From: Tanypteryx hageni
Taxonomy: Eukaryota > Arthropoda > Insecta > Odonata > Petaluridae
Direction of reading: 5' to 3'
DNA: 64,000 nucleotides
NCBI GenBank assembly: GCA_028673005.1
Contig: CM054116.1
Location: forward strand, 73,173,315 to 73,237,314
Under the pieces are notes generated by a model that saw nothing but the letters and a program-made list of their open reading frames with translations, was not told where the DNA came from and ran no database searches. Shown in pieces: positions 46,101-50,892 of this stretch. Within the stretch, counting starts at the first letter, position 1. Every line of letters begins with the position of its first letter. The position numbers were made by a program, and so were the translations under genes.

Positions 46101-47156
46101 ACATGTAACGTTTTTGTTATTGAAAATTTTCAAAAACAAAGACGTTACACTCTACCAAGACATGGGACCAATGGTAGACACTACTTTGCTTTCCCTTTCT
46201 TGCAACAGTCATTCCAACGGACTTCTAAATTTCCTCATTGCGACAATGTAACTATATCTTCTCCCCTACTTTTCTTCCCCTCTCTACTGACCCGAGTGTA
46301 TATATATCAGGGGTGTCCAACATTTTCAATATGGTGGGCCACATCGGTGGTTGCTAATCGTTCGGTGGGCCGCATTGCAAATTGTCAATTCTTCGGCGGG
46401 CTGGATTAGAGTTTAAATCGGAAGTTACATAAATGTTCTGAGGTGCCATATAAGTGAAAATCAAGCTTAAATAAGATTTCTATGGTTAACATTTCAATGT
46501 TAAAAATTTTATAATAAAAATCTGAATTTTTGTGTTAAAATTTCTGGATTGCTTTTTATTGTAGCTTCGCGGGTCATACAGAAACACTTTGCGGGCCACA
46601 CAGACACTCTTCGCGGGCCACATCTGGCCTGCAGGCCATAGGTTGGGCACTCCTGATATATACTTTCCACATTTCATCATCTTTACGATCAACCTACTTA
46701 GGATGGAATCATTGATTCCAAAATACGTATTTAGGCATTCTTTTTAAAAAAAGAAGTATAATATATGTTTTTTTAAATTTTTGTTTGCGTGTAAACAACA
46801 GTCGCTGGCGTGGAGTAGTTCCCCTAAACCAGTTGTTTGCATGTGAACAAGGGTCCTTGGCATGGAGCATTTCCCCTGAACCGTCATGCATTTGTGTACT
46901 TCTTTTTTAATATTTTATGGTTATAAGGCAGTTTCTCCTTTTTCAATTATTGTAATGATCTTGTTTTTATTATGCTTGAAATGTTTGTTGTACTTAATAC
47001 TCTCTAAAATACTATATTTTATAATGTTTTTTTACCCTTTATAGTGAGGAGATAAAGGATAGTGGGACTACCAGTGGTGAAAAAGAAAAGGCTAGTAACC
47101 AAGTTTGTGTGGACAAGCTAGTACGAAAAAACTCCTTACCAATGGAAGTAACCTGA
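5389..47156 (+). CDS. E(Pc): Enhancer of polycomb, spliced coding region (12 exons, 1037 aa)
   Basis: Family knowledge: E(Pc)/EPC1 is the scaffold subunit of the NuA4/TIP60 histone acetyltransferase complex. Its EPcA region binds the catalytic MYST acetyltransferase, ING and EAF6 subunits in the nucleus. Seen: the protein starts MSKLSFRARALDAAKPMP, then LPDLPDYSAINRAVPQMP and GMEKEEE, the EPL1/EPC1 signature. EPcA spans about residues 5-150, a basic FRRRTEKMQTRKNRKND block lies in exon 5, a second FRRK block at the end of exon 7, CIGFARRRLGRGGR in exon 8, an acidic EDEEMSEEED stretch in exon 10, a Ser/Pro-rich low-complexity region in exons 10-11, and C-terminal MEVT as in vertebrate EPC1. 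Exons: 5389-5541, 6417-6555, 6768-6868, 6981-7121, 7541-7830, 8186-8318, 11872-12153, 16845-16996, 17392-17541, 18205-19061, 21579-22182, 47045-47156. Every junction keeps phase. Start chosen by homology and the CAACAAAA context before ATG. Small extra exons in introns 10-11 cannot be excluded. Confidence 0.93.
5542..6416 (+). other. E(Pc) intron 1
   Basis: GT-AG intron of 875 bp. No repeat or RNA gene recognised. Confidence 0.85.
6417..6555 (+). CDS. E(Pc): E(Pc) exon 2 (aa 52-98)
   Basis: The acceptor is atcatag. The exon reads EHHLQRAI..., matching the EHHLQRAI that follows EKEEES in vertebrate EPC1, then YKIPRQLIHMP. The donor is gtaagt at 6556, phase 1. Confidence 0.93.
6768..6868 (+). 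CDS. E(Pc): E(Pc) exon 3 (to aa 131)
   Basis: The acceptor is ctcttttaag. The split codon completes a Pro, and the exon continues FAMEQDIPDYDMDSEDERWV, the conserved PDYDxDSEDE core of EPcA. The donor is gtatga at 6869, phase 0. Confidence 0.93.
6981..7121 (+). CDS. E(Pc): E(Pc) exon 4 (aa 132-178)
   Basis: The acceptor is ctttttcag. The exon reads FEEMMDRLEKASGQ, then LQEAKILLKEDDDL and VYDYWLNKR, all EPcA landmarks. The donor is gtaatc at 7122, phase 0. Confidence 0.95.
7122..7540 (+). other. E(Pc) intron 4
   Basis: GT-AG intron of 419 bp, AT-rich, nothing else seen. Confidence 0.85.
7541..7830 (+). CDS. E(Pc): E(Pc) exon 5 (aa 179-275), GC donor
   Basis: The acceptor is tgttacag. The exon encodes QHPLIPQMK, a Gly/Ser/Ala insert, YLAFRRRTEKMQTRKNRKND and a Lys/Arg-rich helix KMLKLRRDLLRATTILEMVK ending in FEKR. 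The 3' splice partner requires phase 2. Only the non-canonical donor AG|GCAAGT at 7831 gives R-YN, as in the family (EKRYN). Confidence 0.92.
7831..8185 (+). other. E(Pc) intron 5, GC-AG type
   Basis: The donor is AG|GCAAGT, the strong consensus seen at GC donors, and the acceptor is tttaacag. The nearby GT at 7835 would break the frame. Confidence 0.85.
8186..8318 (+). CDS. E(Pc): E(Pc) exon 6 (to aa 319)
   Basis: The acceptor is tttaacag. The exon reads (R)YNAADFCGQLLAELMAKS, then Phe-rich SNQFGMNQNWANKVSSK. The donor is gtgaga at 8319, phase 0. Confidence 0.9.
8969..9155. mobile_element. MITE, pogo/Tc1-like, copy 1
   Basis: The left end TAGTCAGACCCTGATTTAGC is the inverted complement of the right end (GGTGCTAAATTGGGGTATGA-CTG), with TA adjoining on the left. 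A related, shorter copy lies at 24371-24505. No coding capacity. Confidence 0.65.
9670..9957. mobile_element. hAT non-autonomous element with perfect 8-bp TSD
   Basis: Inverted ends CATTGGTTCTC and (complement) CCGTGGTTCTC bracket 288 bp. CTTTAGGC is repeated at 9662-9669 and 9958-9965, the 8-bp duplication typical of hAT transposons. Confidence 0.85.
10589..10854. mobile_element. Decayed hAT-like element
   Basis: The left end contains tttttcaaagcttgggtcac and the right end aagtttgacaaactcac, an imperfect inverted match of the hAT type seen elsewhere in the window. No clear target duplication remains. Confidence 0.4.
11872..12153 (+). CDS. E(Pc): E(Pc) exon 7 (aa 320-413)
   Basis: The acceptor is aatttctcag. 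The exon has a basic start with ETLPRKEKRQYKKRKHK, then an acidic Ser-rich stretch (SSEDDDR, SDQDDETDTSEGGP) and FVFRRKKYCNYHA, the second conserved FRRK block. The donor is gtgagt at 12154, phase 0. Confidence 0.92.
12644..13335 (+). repeat. 690-bp dispersed repeat, copy 1 of 3
   Basis: Shares its whole length with 52215-52887 and 62683-63379 in the same orientation. Landmarks are TTTCTCCATA near the start, ACTCAAAA(C/A)C with ATTAATC, the block CACCAC(A/G)CCAC, and ATGGAGAAAGT-CATGTGGTGG at the end. The start ACTTTCTCCATA (best kept in the other copies) and TATGGAGAAAGT at 13305-13316 are inverted complements. No transposase is recognised. This copy is the most diverged of the three. Confidence 0.75.
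13940..15190 (+). pseudogene. Decayed mariner-type transposase
   Basis: Conceptual fragments over several frames match a mariner transposase. About 14090-14340 gives SCQWVSKHLMEH and ERIVMGDET...LYEPESK (first catalytic region, D in GDET). About 14760-15060 gives FIDCTPQERTVNAALY and, after frameshifts, the decayed equivalents of the HDN and SPDLAP regions. Numerous stops and frameshifts are present, and a tandem 107-bp duplication interrupts it at 14361-14570. It cannot be functional. Confidence 0.62.
14361..14570. repeat. Tandem duplication of about 105 bp
   Basis: Two copies, 14361-14467 and 14468-14570, each starting GCATTAG(A/G)ATGACAGTTG and ending TTTAGAAATGCG. They differ at a few bases and by a small deletion. 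They lie inside the mariner relic. Confidence 0.88.
15821..16573 (-). mobile_element. pogo/Tigger-like element, internally deleted
   Basis: Inverted ends CCATATTGTCCCAAATATAA and (complement) CCGTATTGTCCTGAATATAA lie next to TA on both sides (15819-15820 and 16574-16575), as in Tc1/mariner/pogo elements. The element is 753 bp and holds a piece of transposase on the minus strand. Confidence 0.75.
15886..16161 (-). pseudogene. pogo/Tigger transposase fragment
   Basis: The frame includes SVLLKPTGNEKSRITVLLGV, TADGQKLTPYIIL and IFHVQEKGWMNE. This is the start of the DDE domain of pogo-family transposases (TGNEK..VTV.L.VTADG.KLPP). The sequence leaves the family after GWMNE, so the remaining catalytic residues are missing. 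Confidence 0.78.
16845..16996 (+). CDS. E(Pc): E(Pc) exon 8 (to aa 464)
   Basis: The acceptor is tttgtatgtcag. The exon reads PLSGGLGNWPWCSREEGGM, then KFRYCLTSISKP and CIGFARRRLGRGGR, one of the most conserved EPC segments. The donor is gttaga at 16997, phase 2. Confidence 0.94.
16997..17391 (+). other. E(Pc) intron 8
   Basis: 395-bp GT-AG intron, nothing else recognised. Confidence 0.85.
17392..17541 (+). CDS. E(Pc): E(Pc) exon 9 (to aa 514)
   Basis: The acceptor is tttaattcag. The exon completes RGGR, then reads VILDRACSSMDEYWASLDF, and ends FISEIKNEW across the next junction. The donor is gtatgt at 17542, phase 2. Confidence 0.92.
17542..18204 (+). other. E(Pc) intron 9
   Basis: 663-bp GT-AG intron, AT-rich, nothing else recognised. 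Confidence 0.85.
18205..19061 (+). CDS. E(Pc): E(Pc) exon 10 (to aa 800)
   Basis: The acceptor is tgcttgtgttag. The joined codon gives W, then LHFRPKTPP, matching the HFRPRTP of vertebrate EPC1. It continues with an acidic stretch, LQLLQQQKRLLELQ and EDEEMSEEED, then long Ser/Pro/His-rich and Gly-rich low complexity. The donor is gtaagt at 19062, phase 1. Confidence 0.93.
19062..21578 (+). other. E(Pc) intron 10
   Basis: 2.5-kb GT-AG intron with one piggyBac-type MITE (20563-20774). A small additional exon cannot be excluded, but exon 10 joins exon 11 in phase. Confidence 0.75.
20563..20774. mobile_element. piggyBac-type MITE flanked by TTAA
   Basis: The left end CCCTTACCCTGGCA and the right end, complement of CCCTTTCCCTGGCA, are directly bordered by TTAA (20559-20562 and 20775-20778), the obligatory piggyBac target. 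At 212 bp it has no coding capacity. A second inverted pair, ggcaatggcag/ttgccatcattgcc, lies just inside the left end. Confidence 0.82.
21579..22182 (+). CDS. E(Pc): E(Pc) exon 11, Ser/Thr/Pro-rich (to aa 1001)
   Basis: The acceptor is ctcttcttcag, and phase 1 is matched. The exon is almost wholly Ser/Thr/Pro/Ala/Gln with no folded domain visible, like the C-terminal half of EPC1. The donor is gtaagg at 22183, phase 2. If it is not spliced, the frame stops at once: the GGG codon is followed by TAA at 22184. Confidence 0.85.
22190..24370. other. Intron 11, first 2.2 kb, nothing recognised
   Basis: AT-rich with no repeat, RNA gene or coding likeness seen, apart from a short (TA)n run near 24295-24308. 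Confidence 0.5.
24371..24505. mobile_element. MITE, pogo/Tc1-like, copy 2
   Basis: Same ends as 8969-9155 (TAGTCAAACCCCAATTTAGT...AAATCAAGGTTTGACT) and the same interior (ACCATTTGTCCAT, AAGTTCTGTTCAC), with about 50 bp missing internally. Confidence 0.65.
24556..27948. mobile_element. Foldback-like element 1
   Basis: The left arm (24556-25000, +) and the right arm (27540-27948, read on -) are homologous over roughly 400 bp. Both end in a near-palindrome GCTTGCATA-x-TGCAAGC (27932-27948; degenerate at 24556-24572). Both share TCACCATA, AATTAAGG, TTCTCTGGC, GTCCAAGTTTT, ATAATCATCATTAA and GATTATGG. Further arm-like copies lie at about 26440-27120. A strong hairpin at 25829-25937 lies inside. 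No transposase was found. Confidence 0.7.
25842..25924. repeat. Perfect 25-bp inverted repeat (hairpin)
   Basis: 25842-25866 and 25900-25924 are exact reverse complements, with a 33-nt loop. The pairing continues outward to about 25829 and 25937 with a few mismatches. It lies near the middle of foldback element 1. Confidence 0.92.
27991..28807. other. Intron 11 stretch, nothing recognised
   Basis: No coding likeness or repeat identified. The minus-strand open frame 27997-28269 shows no family resemblance. Confidence 0.45.
28808..29013 (+). pseudogene. pogo/CENP-B-type DNA-binding domain remnant
   Basis: Across one frameshift in an A-run (about 28838-28844) and one in-frame stop (28886-28888), the translation gives SIAKK-VELLQKLE and then EYGIGNLSVYDLKEQKKEIL with EFFTESD. 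This is the psq/HTH pattern at the N-terminus of Tigger/jerky transposases (KVELL..LE.G.....A.EYGVG.STVYDIKKQK..IL.F..ESD). The DDE domain is absent. Confidence 0.68.
29014..30619. other. Intron 11 stretch, nothing recognised
   Basis: Several short open frames, none with recognisable similarity. No repeat structure seen. Confidence 0.45.
30620..31235. repeat. Inverted pair of TTAA-bordered, internally duplicated repeats
   Basis: Reading leftward from TTAA at 30708-30711 and rightward from TTAA at 31148-31151 gives the same start, TTAA(T/C)CC(C)TCAATGCCGTC, then a GTACTAT motif. Each arm contains its motif twice: CCGTCAGGCGTACTATTACG occurs at about 31163 and 31203. The TTAA start suggests piggyBac-type ends pointing away from each other. 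Confidence 0.6.
31440..31640 (+). pseudogene. Possible piggyBac C-terminal Cys-rich remnant
   Basis: A frame with CDKGLRRDVKKEKKTSYVCL and KCLQCN recalls the cysteine-rich tail of piggyBac transposases (C..C...G.RR.......Y.C..C). It lies close to the piggyBac-like end at 31148. Short and decayed, so the call is weak. Confidence 0.3.
31641..33780. other. Intron 11 stretch, mostly unexplained
   Basis: AT-rich. Near 32809-32868 the motif TCCCTTCA(G/A)CTGAG recurs as a diverged tandem pair. A GC-richer patch at about 33500-33610 (ending gagtccggtcgacct) resembles nothing I can name. Confidence 0.4.
33781..34282. mobile_element. TA-flanked MITE, pogo/mariner-like
   Basis: The left end CCATATTTTTCAGTTTATGA and the right end, complement of CCATATTTTATGGGCTATAA, are bordered by TA (33779-33780 and 34283-34284). 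The ends resemble those of the pogo-like element at 15821. No coding capacity. Confidence 0.62.
34872..35600 (+). pseudogene. LINE apurinic-type endonuclease domain, interrupted
   Basis: The frame reads LRIGTWNVRTVNSGGKLENL, then GIVGLSEVHWEGEGE and LIQVYMPTTNA, the usual APE endonuclease landmarks (GTWNVRT, SE-x-HW, YMPT). An in-frame stop falls at 35281. After a shift the frame gives IVMGD-NSVV and RRLYTW(R)SPGDQR. The catalytic Asn of the GDxN motif sits next to a stop codon (tga at 35359-35361). Confidence 0.82.
36185..37263 (+). pseudogene. LINE reverse transcriptase and C-terminal domain, interrupted
   Basis: Fragments in several frames: DNQFGFRSQSS, FVDWEKVFDRVKWDKML (motif A, D in FVDWEK..D), GARQGCPISSAIFNIYAE (motif B), KYADDQGLIAEDEKEL with the YADD box at 36507-36518, then MNAEKTKVMVVSKK, YLGSILAQDGSSTQDI and LYGAETW. 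The C-terminal piece RKRKANWIGHILRRQC is at 37000-37263. The N-terminal RT motifs are missing, and several stops and shifts break the frame. Confidence 0.85.
37391..37462 (-). other. tRNA-like sequence (tRNA-derived repeat head)
   Basis: On the minus strand: GCTTTCATAGCTCAATG (A-box-like), a possible anticodon stem GTATT/AATAC, and GGGTTCAATTCCC (B-box-like) closed by TGGAAAC. The acceptor stem pairs poorly and the anticodon loop is 8 nt, so it is more likely a SINE head or tRNA relic than a working tRNA. Confidence 0.42.
37500..38345 (+). mobile_element. Foldback-like element A, left arm with perfect duplication
   Basis: Starts with the palindrome GCTTGCATAATGCAAGC (37500-37516) and follows the foldback arm sequence (TCACCAAGATCTAAAC, AATTAACCCAACTATCC, GTTTCGTGAC, ATAATCAACATTAA). 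It contains a perfect 310-bp tandem duplication. The rest of the element runs on to about 40060, where it meets element B. Confidence 0.68.
37694..38317. repeat. Perfect 310-bp tandem duplication
   Basis: 37694-38003 and 38004-38313 appear identical base for base where compared line by line. The identity stops a few bases beyond (gtaatttcaa versus gtaatttaaa). Confidence 0.92.
38346..39239. other. Intron 11 stretch, nothing firm
   Basis: AT-rich. A B-box-like element on the minus strand (GGGTTCGATAAC, about 38886-38897) is the only notable motif. Confidence 0.4.
39240..39850 (+). repeat. Diverged tandem pair of a dispersed repeat
   Basis: Two units, about 39240-39430 and 39500-39850, share CCTAAATATGTG/CCCAAATATGTG, GAGCTGTAGGC(G/A)GAAAAA, ATTAATAGAATA and AAAGCCTGCAC(A/G)TCAAAA. 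An inverted relative lies at about 56840-57180. Unit 2 ends with a minus-strand B-box-like motif (gagtcgaacctgg). Confidence 0.7.
40632..42301 (-). mobile_element. piggyBac-family transposon, defective
   Basis: TTAA occurs at 40628-40631 and 42302-42305. On the left, the foldback arm runs exactly to this TTAA and then diverges, which fixes the boundary. The right end has two related motifs (tttcgtcccctcagtggttc near 42102 and ttctgtcccgtcggcagtcc near 42278), looking like terminal plus subterminal repeats. The inverted match between ends is weak, so the right boundary is less sure. Confidence 0.7.
40640..41881 (-). pseudogene. piggyBac transposase, frameshifted and catalytically impaired
   Basis: The first frame (41847-41317) gives MSLDELKALIGILYARG, KIMRYLRFDEK, a DDE-start segment FKSVDEQLFSTKARCKFIQ, KPDKYGQKFWVA and LMQPFLNKGRNVT. 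A frameshift at about 41320 follows. The second frame (41327-40902) continues DNFFTSLPLAENLL, then YGVHVMDQMAWKYSVKESLW and INAWILYKLV. The cysteine-rich tail (about 40806-40640) has lost most cysteines. The family reads GVD-x-x-DQ, and here the first Asp is His (GVHVMD). A TGA also precedes the DSEAV-side frame near 41885. It is inactive. Confidence 0.88.
43081..43151. repeat. (TA)n microsatellite, about 71 bp
   Basis: Uninterrupted TA dinucleotides directly left of the mariner-like element, a natural source of TA target sites. Confidence 0.98.
43162..43915 (+). mobile_element. mariner/Tc1-type element with about 155-bp inverted repeats
   Basis: TAGGGTGTCCCAGGAGTAAA at the left and the complement of CAGGGTGTCCCAGGAGGAAA at the right are flanked by TA (43160-43161 and 43916-43917). 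The inverted repeats run to about 43320 and back from 43750 with few mismatches. The 754-bp element keeps only the C-terminal part of a transposase. Confidence 0.85.
43321..43710 (+). pseudogene. Transposase C-terminal half (DDE, mariner/IS630 type)
   Basis: The frame gives MYFQHDGTPPHYTRIVMQHL, FPNWWIGRGSTIHWPPRSPD, LDFCLWGWMKSEVY and DELLDCIMGAIARI. HDG and RSPD hold the later acidic residues of the DDE/D triad. A stop at 43631-43633 is followed in frame by ATRHVLTRVEKCINVEG, the usual C-terminus. The N-terminal DNA-binding part and first catalytic Asp are gone, and inverted-repeat sequence abuts directly. Confidence 0.8.
44582..44652 (-). other. tRNA-like sequence (tRNA-derived repeat head)
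   Basis: On the minus strand: GGATCTGGTGGCTGAGGTGA (A-box-like), CTTGTCTTATGCG (anticodon-arm-like) and GGTTCGAACCCC (perfect B box). No good acceptor-stem pairing. Probably a SINE head rather than a tRNA gene. Confidence 0.5.
44660..46307. other. Intron 11 stretch, one hAT-like end
   Basis: At 45530-45623 the minus strand begins CAGTGCCGTAACTAGGGAAT and continues GGCG...GGCGCC, an hAT-type terminus. The partner end was not found. At 45660-45715 the motif ATCTGTAGCCCATCTGG, related to the foldback hairpin (GTCTGTAGCTCATTTGG), precedes a GACAGACAGATGGACA run. Nothing else recognised. Confidence 0.4.
46308..46655. mobile_element. hAT non-autonomous element
   Basis: The left end CAGGGGTGTCCAAC and the right end, complement of CAGGAGTGCCCAAC, enclose repeated GGGCC(A/G)CA motifs. 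The flanks are gtatatat and atatatac, an 8-bp duplication with 6 of 8 matching. Confidence 0.75.
46782..46885. repeat. Diverged tandem pair of about 52 bp
   Basis: 46782-46833 and 46834-46885 share TGTTTGC(G/A)TGT(A/G)AACAA, GGC(G/A)TGGAG and TTCCCCT(A/G)AACC. Not part of any element recognised here. Confidence 0.75.
47045..47156 (+). CDS. E(Pc): E(Pc) exon 12 (terminal coding exon, aa 1001-1037)
   Basis: The acceptor is tacccttttatag-like (ccctttatag). The phase matches exon 11, giving GEEIKDSGTTSG, then a Lys-rich stretch and LPMEVT followed by TGA. The MEVT ending is the same as in vertebrate EPC1, which supports the long jump over intron 11. Confidence 0.82.
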
Positions 47157-47775
47157 CGTTGGATGAGGCGTCAGCCGTGAAGTGGTATTCCTGAATTTGG
47201 ACGAAGGAAGAGGAGACATCACGGATGACCTTAGACCGTTTGAAGGGCTAGAACCGCATTTATGTGGGGCTAGCAAACCTTTAGGGGCGCTGCAGTCTCG
47301 ATGGCTAAAGGGACTGTTTAGGTTGGAGTTGGGCAAGAATAGCTGCTGGCTGGCATTGACATCTATATGTTTATCTTCTTGTTTGCTTTCAGTTGCTCTC
47401 TTGATTACTGCACTGGGTGTTGAGTCAGCATTGTGAAGTATGCATCGGAAGGATGCAGTCATTTGAGGTTATTTAAATAGTGAGCAATTGGAAGTCCTGT
47501 AGAATATTTTTTGAGACCATAAATGAGAAAACCTACCTAGTTGAAAGAGTGACAGGAGATGTAGGAATGTGCTTCACTCAAGTATACAGTATAACCTTCT
47601 CTTCCTTTAAATCACTCTCACACCATGTGATAGATGCATTCAACTATCTTCACCTCATCTCTATTATTTTTAGATGTTTTGAATCCTCCTATATTCTGTG
47701 GGTGAAGTTCAAATTGTGGGTGCCTCTCTGCACCATTTGGATCCTTCATCCAATTTCTTTGAGTAATACAATAAA
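47157..47775 (+). promoter_or_regulatory. Presumed E(Pc) 3' UTR with candidate poly(A) signal
   Basis: Follows the TGA. The first AATAAA on the coding strand is at 47770-47775. Others at 49902-49907 and 50039-50044 could serve longer transcripts. The open frames at 47182-47436 and 47136-47462 have no family likeness. Confidence 0.35.
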
Positions 47776-49575
47776 AGGCACACTAATGCAAAACATGACC
47801 TATGTTAACTCATAATCTGTGCCAATTTCATCATTGTATCATTTCATTTTTTCTCATTATTATTATTGGAAAGGTTTTTGTATGCTGCAAGTGCTGTCAT
47901 AGTTGGTGATGCTGATTAGCCATGGGAAAGTTGACTAGATCTTGGCCTTGGGGAGTTAGAATTGTAATATACTGCTGTAGAATCATCCCTTTTCTCTCAA
48001 CAGTTAAGAAAAACTTGTATCTTAAAAAAAAGAGTGCTGAATGTATAAACTGTCGGATGGTAAAATAATTTTACCAAGATGCATTAAGAGATGCAGACCA
48101 TGAATGGCTGAATGGTCGTTTCTCTTCTTGCCTCTTTGGATTTTGGTTAATCTCCTTCCACCTCTATATCCTTATCTGTTCTTCCTCTTAAACAAATAAC
48201 ATTTACTTTATGTACTATATCTAAGGCCATGTACACCTTCCTGCCATTAAGTAAAAAAAACCCTTTTTATCTACTGCTTTCATATTGAGAGTTTGCTTGA
48301 GGTAAAAATGCATGGTACTCATTTTGGATGGTTGCTTGGCCAAATTCAAACAGTATCATATATATACTAGCCCATTCAGAGTTTTCTTGTTGTACCTGTT
48401 CATCTACTCCTAATTATCTCTGTAATGTTCATGGATAGGGTATCAATATTTGTTTGTCATTCATAATTTTCATTTTCTATTTGTCCCTGTTAATTCATTC
48501 AAGTAAAAGTAGGATGTAATGGGCAAGGATCATTAAGCATTTGAGGTTCATTACTCCAAAGGTTAAGCAATGTGATACAAGCATAATTACACTAATATTA
48601 ATATTAATTTAACTCTTGTTAACATCTGTGATTGTGCATTAAGGGTGTCAGCACATTATTCCTTGTTCATGAAAGTAAGTAAGACATTTCATCTCCCATT
48701 ATGTGAGTAGATGTCTCCTTGCAGTATGGGGAAGAATTGATATAATCAGGTACCTGTGAAAAAAGAAAAACAAGAAAAAATGAATAACGTATTTCTTCCA
48801 TTGTGGCTTTTCCTTTGAATCTTGTATAACACAAAAAATCCTCCTACCCCCCACTTTTTTGTCCTCTCATTTATCAGCTTTAGGATGTATTGCATAAGTG
48901 TTGCAAGTGTGGGGGTGTAGAGAAGGAATACCAAAAAGAGTGGTCAAAATTAATCGTTGGTTTGTGTCGTGTTTCTATGTGGTTGGTGGATCAACATTTT
49001 GTTATACCCTTCCGTCAATAATTTGGGAGTCTATAAATTACTTTTATATTCCCATAGAATGCATAAGCTTTTCTGCATAGAGGTTTATGAAAACCTTTGC
49101 ATGAAGGAGTTTAAATGAAGTCACTTGGTGCTATTTGTTGTGTTCGTCTCTTGTGTGTATCTTGGTATCTTACAAGACTTTAAAGCTTGAGATTCACACA
49201 AACAGTACATTTTGGATAAGCAGAGACAATGAGAAAATTTACTTATCCTCTGTTCTTATGATTTTAAACCCTCATGCCTGTCAATAGTTGATGTAAAGTT
49301 TCCACTTAAGTATCGAAGCTTCTGTCAGCTTTCTTTAGTGTTAATCGATTGCCTTGATGAGTATGGCCAATGTCTGTAGAACTTTTCTTGTCAGTGTTAA
49401 GATCCAAAAGTATGTCCTAATTCAGTTAGATTTTTTGTTGACCATCTTTTCATCCTTCATTAATCCCTCACTGTGTGGTTCTATTGCTAGGCCAAAGGCA
49501 GTATTCATGCAATTTTGAGGCCTCAGTGTCAGGCATCATTCATTGAGGGCTGCGACAGTTATTCATTCTCTATTT
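47776..49575. other. Downstream flank, nothing recognised
   Basis: AT-rich, no coding likeness or repeat. May include a longer 3' UTR. Confidence 0.4.
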
Positions 49576-49613
49576 AGGAACTGCCCCTCGCGTCCAGGCA
49601 GTTCCTATCAGTT
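49576..49613. promoter_or_regulatory. Perfect 10-bp hairpin beside an initiator-like TCAGTT
   Basis: AGGAACTGCC (49576-49585) pairs with GGCAGTTCCT (49597-49606) around an 11-nt CG-containing loop. TCAGTT at 49608-49613 is followed by a (GT)-rich leader-like tract. A start-site role is only a guess. Confidence 0.25.
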
Positions 49614-50519
49614 TAGTGTGTCTGTGAGTGTGCTCTGTGTGTGAAAGTCTACGTGTGTGTGAATTGGTGTGAGGAGTGGCAAAGGCGAAGAAGGGCCCTC
49701 TTTATAGTCTGTGACTTGTGGTGCAAAGATTCCTCAAGTGTACATCAATGCCTGTACATGTTCTACAGGTAGTTATCAAAAAAATATGGTGATATTGTAC
49801 AATGGGAAAATCGTGTTAGAATTTGAATTTTCGATTTTTTACGTGGAACGAATTCATTTCGGCATTGTATAAGTGTAAATAGTCTAATAGCGAACATAAC
49901 GAATAAAACTTCAAACGTTTGTTTGGATTTACAACTCAACCGATGGTGTTAAGTTTATTTCATTACCTTGTAAATACTGATACTTAAACGTATCATGCTA
50001 AAAGTTTTGTAATAATTGTTTGACGTTCAGAAATTCTGAATAAAGTTGACGTAGTGATTCGAACAAAAGTTACTTATTTTCTATCTCGATTTGGACGCAG
50101 CAACGGATGTATAACTAATTAATTGATATCTCGATCTTCGTTAAATGTGTAACCACCTATAATTAATTTGTGCATTTTTGTGTAAAATATTCAAGAAGTT
50201 ATTTTGGAACCGAGCTTTCATTTTATTGGAATTTGAATGAATCCGAAGAGCGATGGTAAATGAACTTATGTATAAGTAATTTATTTTTATGTTATAGAAT
50301 AAAATGCGGGCTAACACAACCTTCGTCTCGCTCACTTTATATATTATTATACACGAAAGAAAAATTAAACGATTATCGATGCTCAAGTCCTTAGTTCACT
50401 CAATGACCGCCAGTCTTTCAACCCTTATCAAACCTATGGTAGCGCCACGTTGTGGGCGAAATTGTTAACTAAATGCAAATCTGGCATGCTTTCGTCTGTT
50501 CTAGTCGTCTGGTATTCGA

Positions 50520-50575
50520 TATAAAGGAGAACGGGCACCAGGTGTAGGTGGGACGAGTCGTGGGAAATCAACAAG
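50520..50575 (+). promoter_or_regulatory. Candidate TATA promoter and first exon of an unseen gene
   Basis: TATAAAGG at 50520-50527 is followed by a GC-rich segment that ends CAACAAG|GTATGT, a strong donor at 50576. An acceptor TGTTTTCAG at 50681-50689 would make a 114-bp intron. Inferred from motifs alone. Confidence 0.3.
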
Positions 50576-50689
50576 GTATGTTTTCATCTATGACATTTGT
50601 AATCATTAAAGGTTACGAGTTGTACTTCTATGTACATTATTAATAGGATTTTTCAATAATAATGCCGTTTTGGGCGATACTGTTTTCAG

Positions 50690-50892
50690 ACTATAGTCGC
50701 GCTGCAGTAGTTATAAATATATACAACATGGCCACCATCCGAAAAGCGAGGGTCATGAATGTGACAGATGATCAGATGATCAGTATAATTGTAGTGTTCG
50801 GGATGTTGTCGGGAAAATTCATCATAAAAAATGACAAATTAGTGTTTAGTATGATAGTAAAAACAGTGTATCGTTACTCGTTTCATTTTTAA
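50690..50892 (+). other. Candidate second exon with short open frame
   Basis: Begins after the acceptor at 50689. ATG at 50728 in good context (ATACAACATGGCC) opens 54 codons starting MATIRKARVMNVTDDQM, to a stop at 50890-50892. Not recognised as any family and possibly chance. Confidence 0.2.

Larger units (their letters stand above)
22183..47044 (+). other. E(Pc) intron 11, 24.9-kb transposon nest
   Basis: The donor gtaagg at 22183 and acceptor tttatag at 47044 join exons 11 and 12 in phase 2. The interior carries at least ten mobile elements, described separately. No host coding exon was recognised. Confidence 0.78.

Noticed and set aside
47182..47436. 84-residue frame after the E(Pc) stop
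   Set aside because: It lies in the presumed 3' UTR. It has hydrophobic stretches but no family resemblance, and no independent transcript signal.
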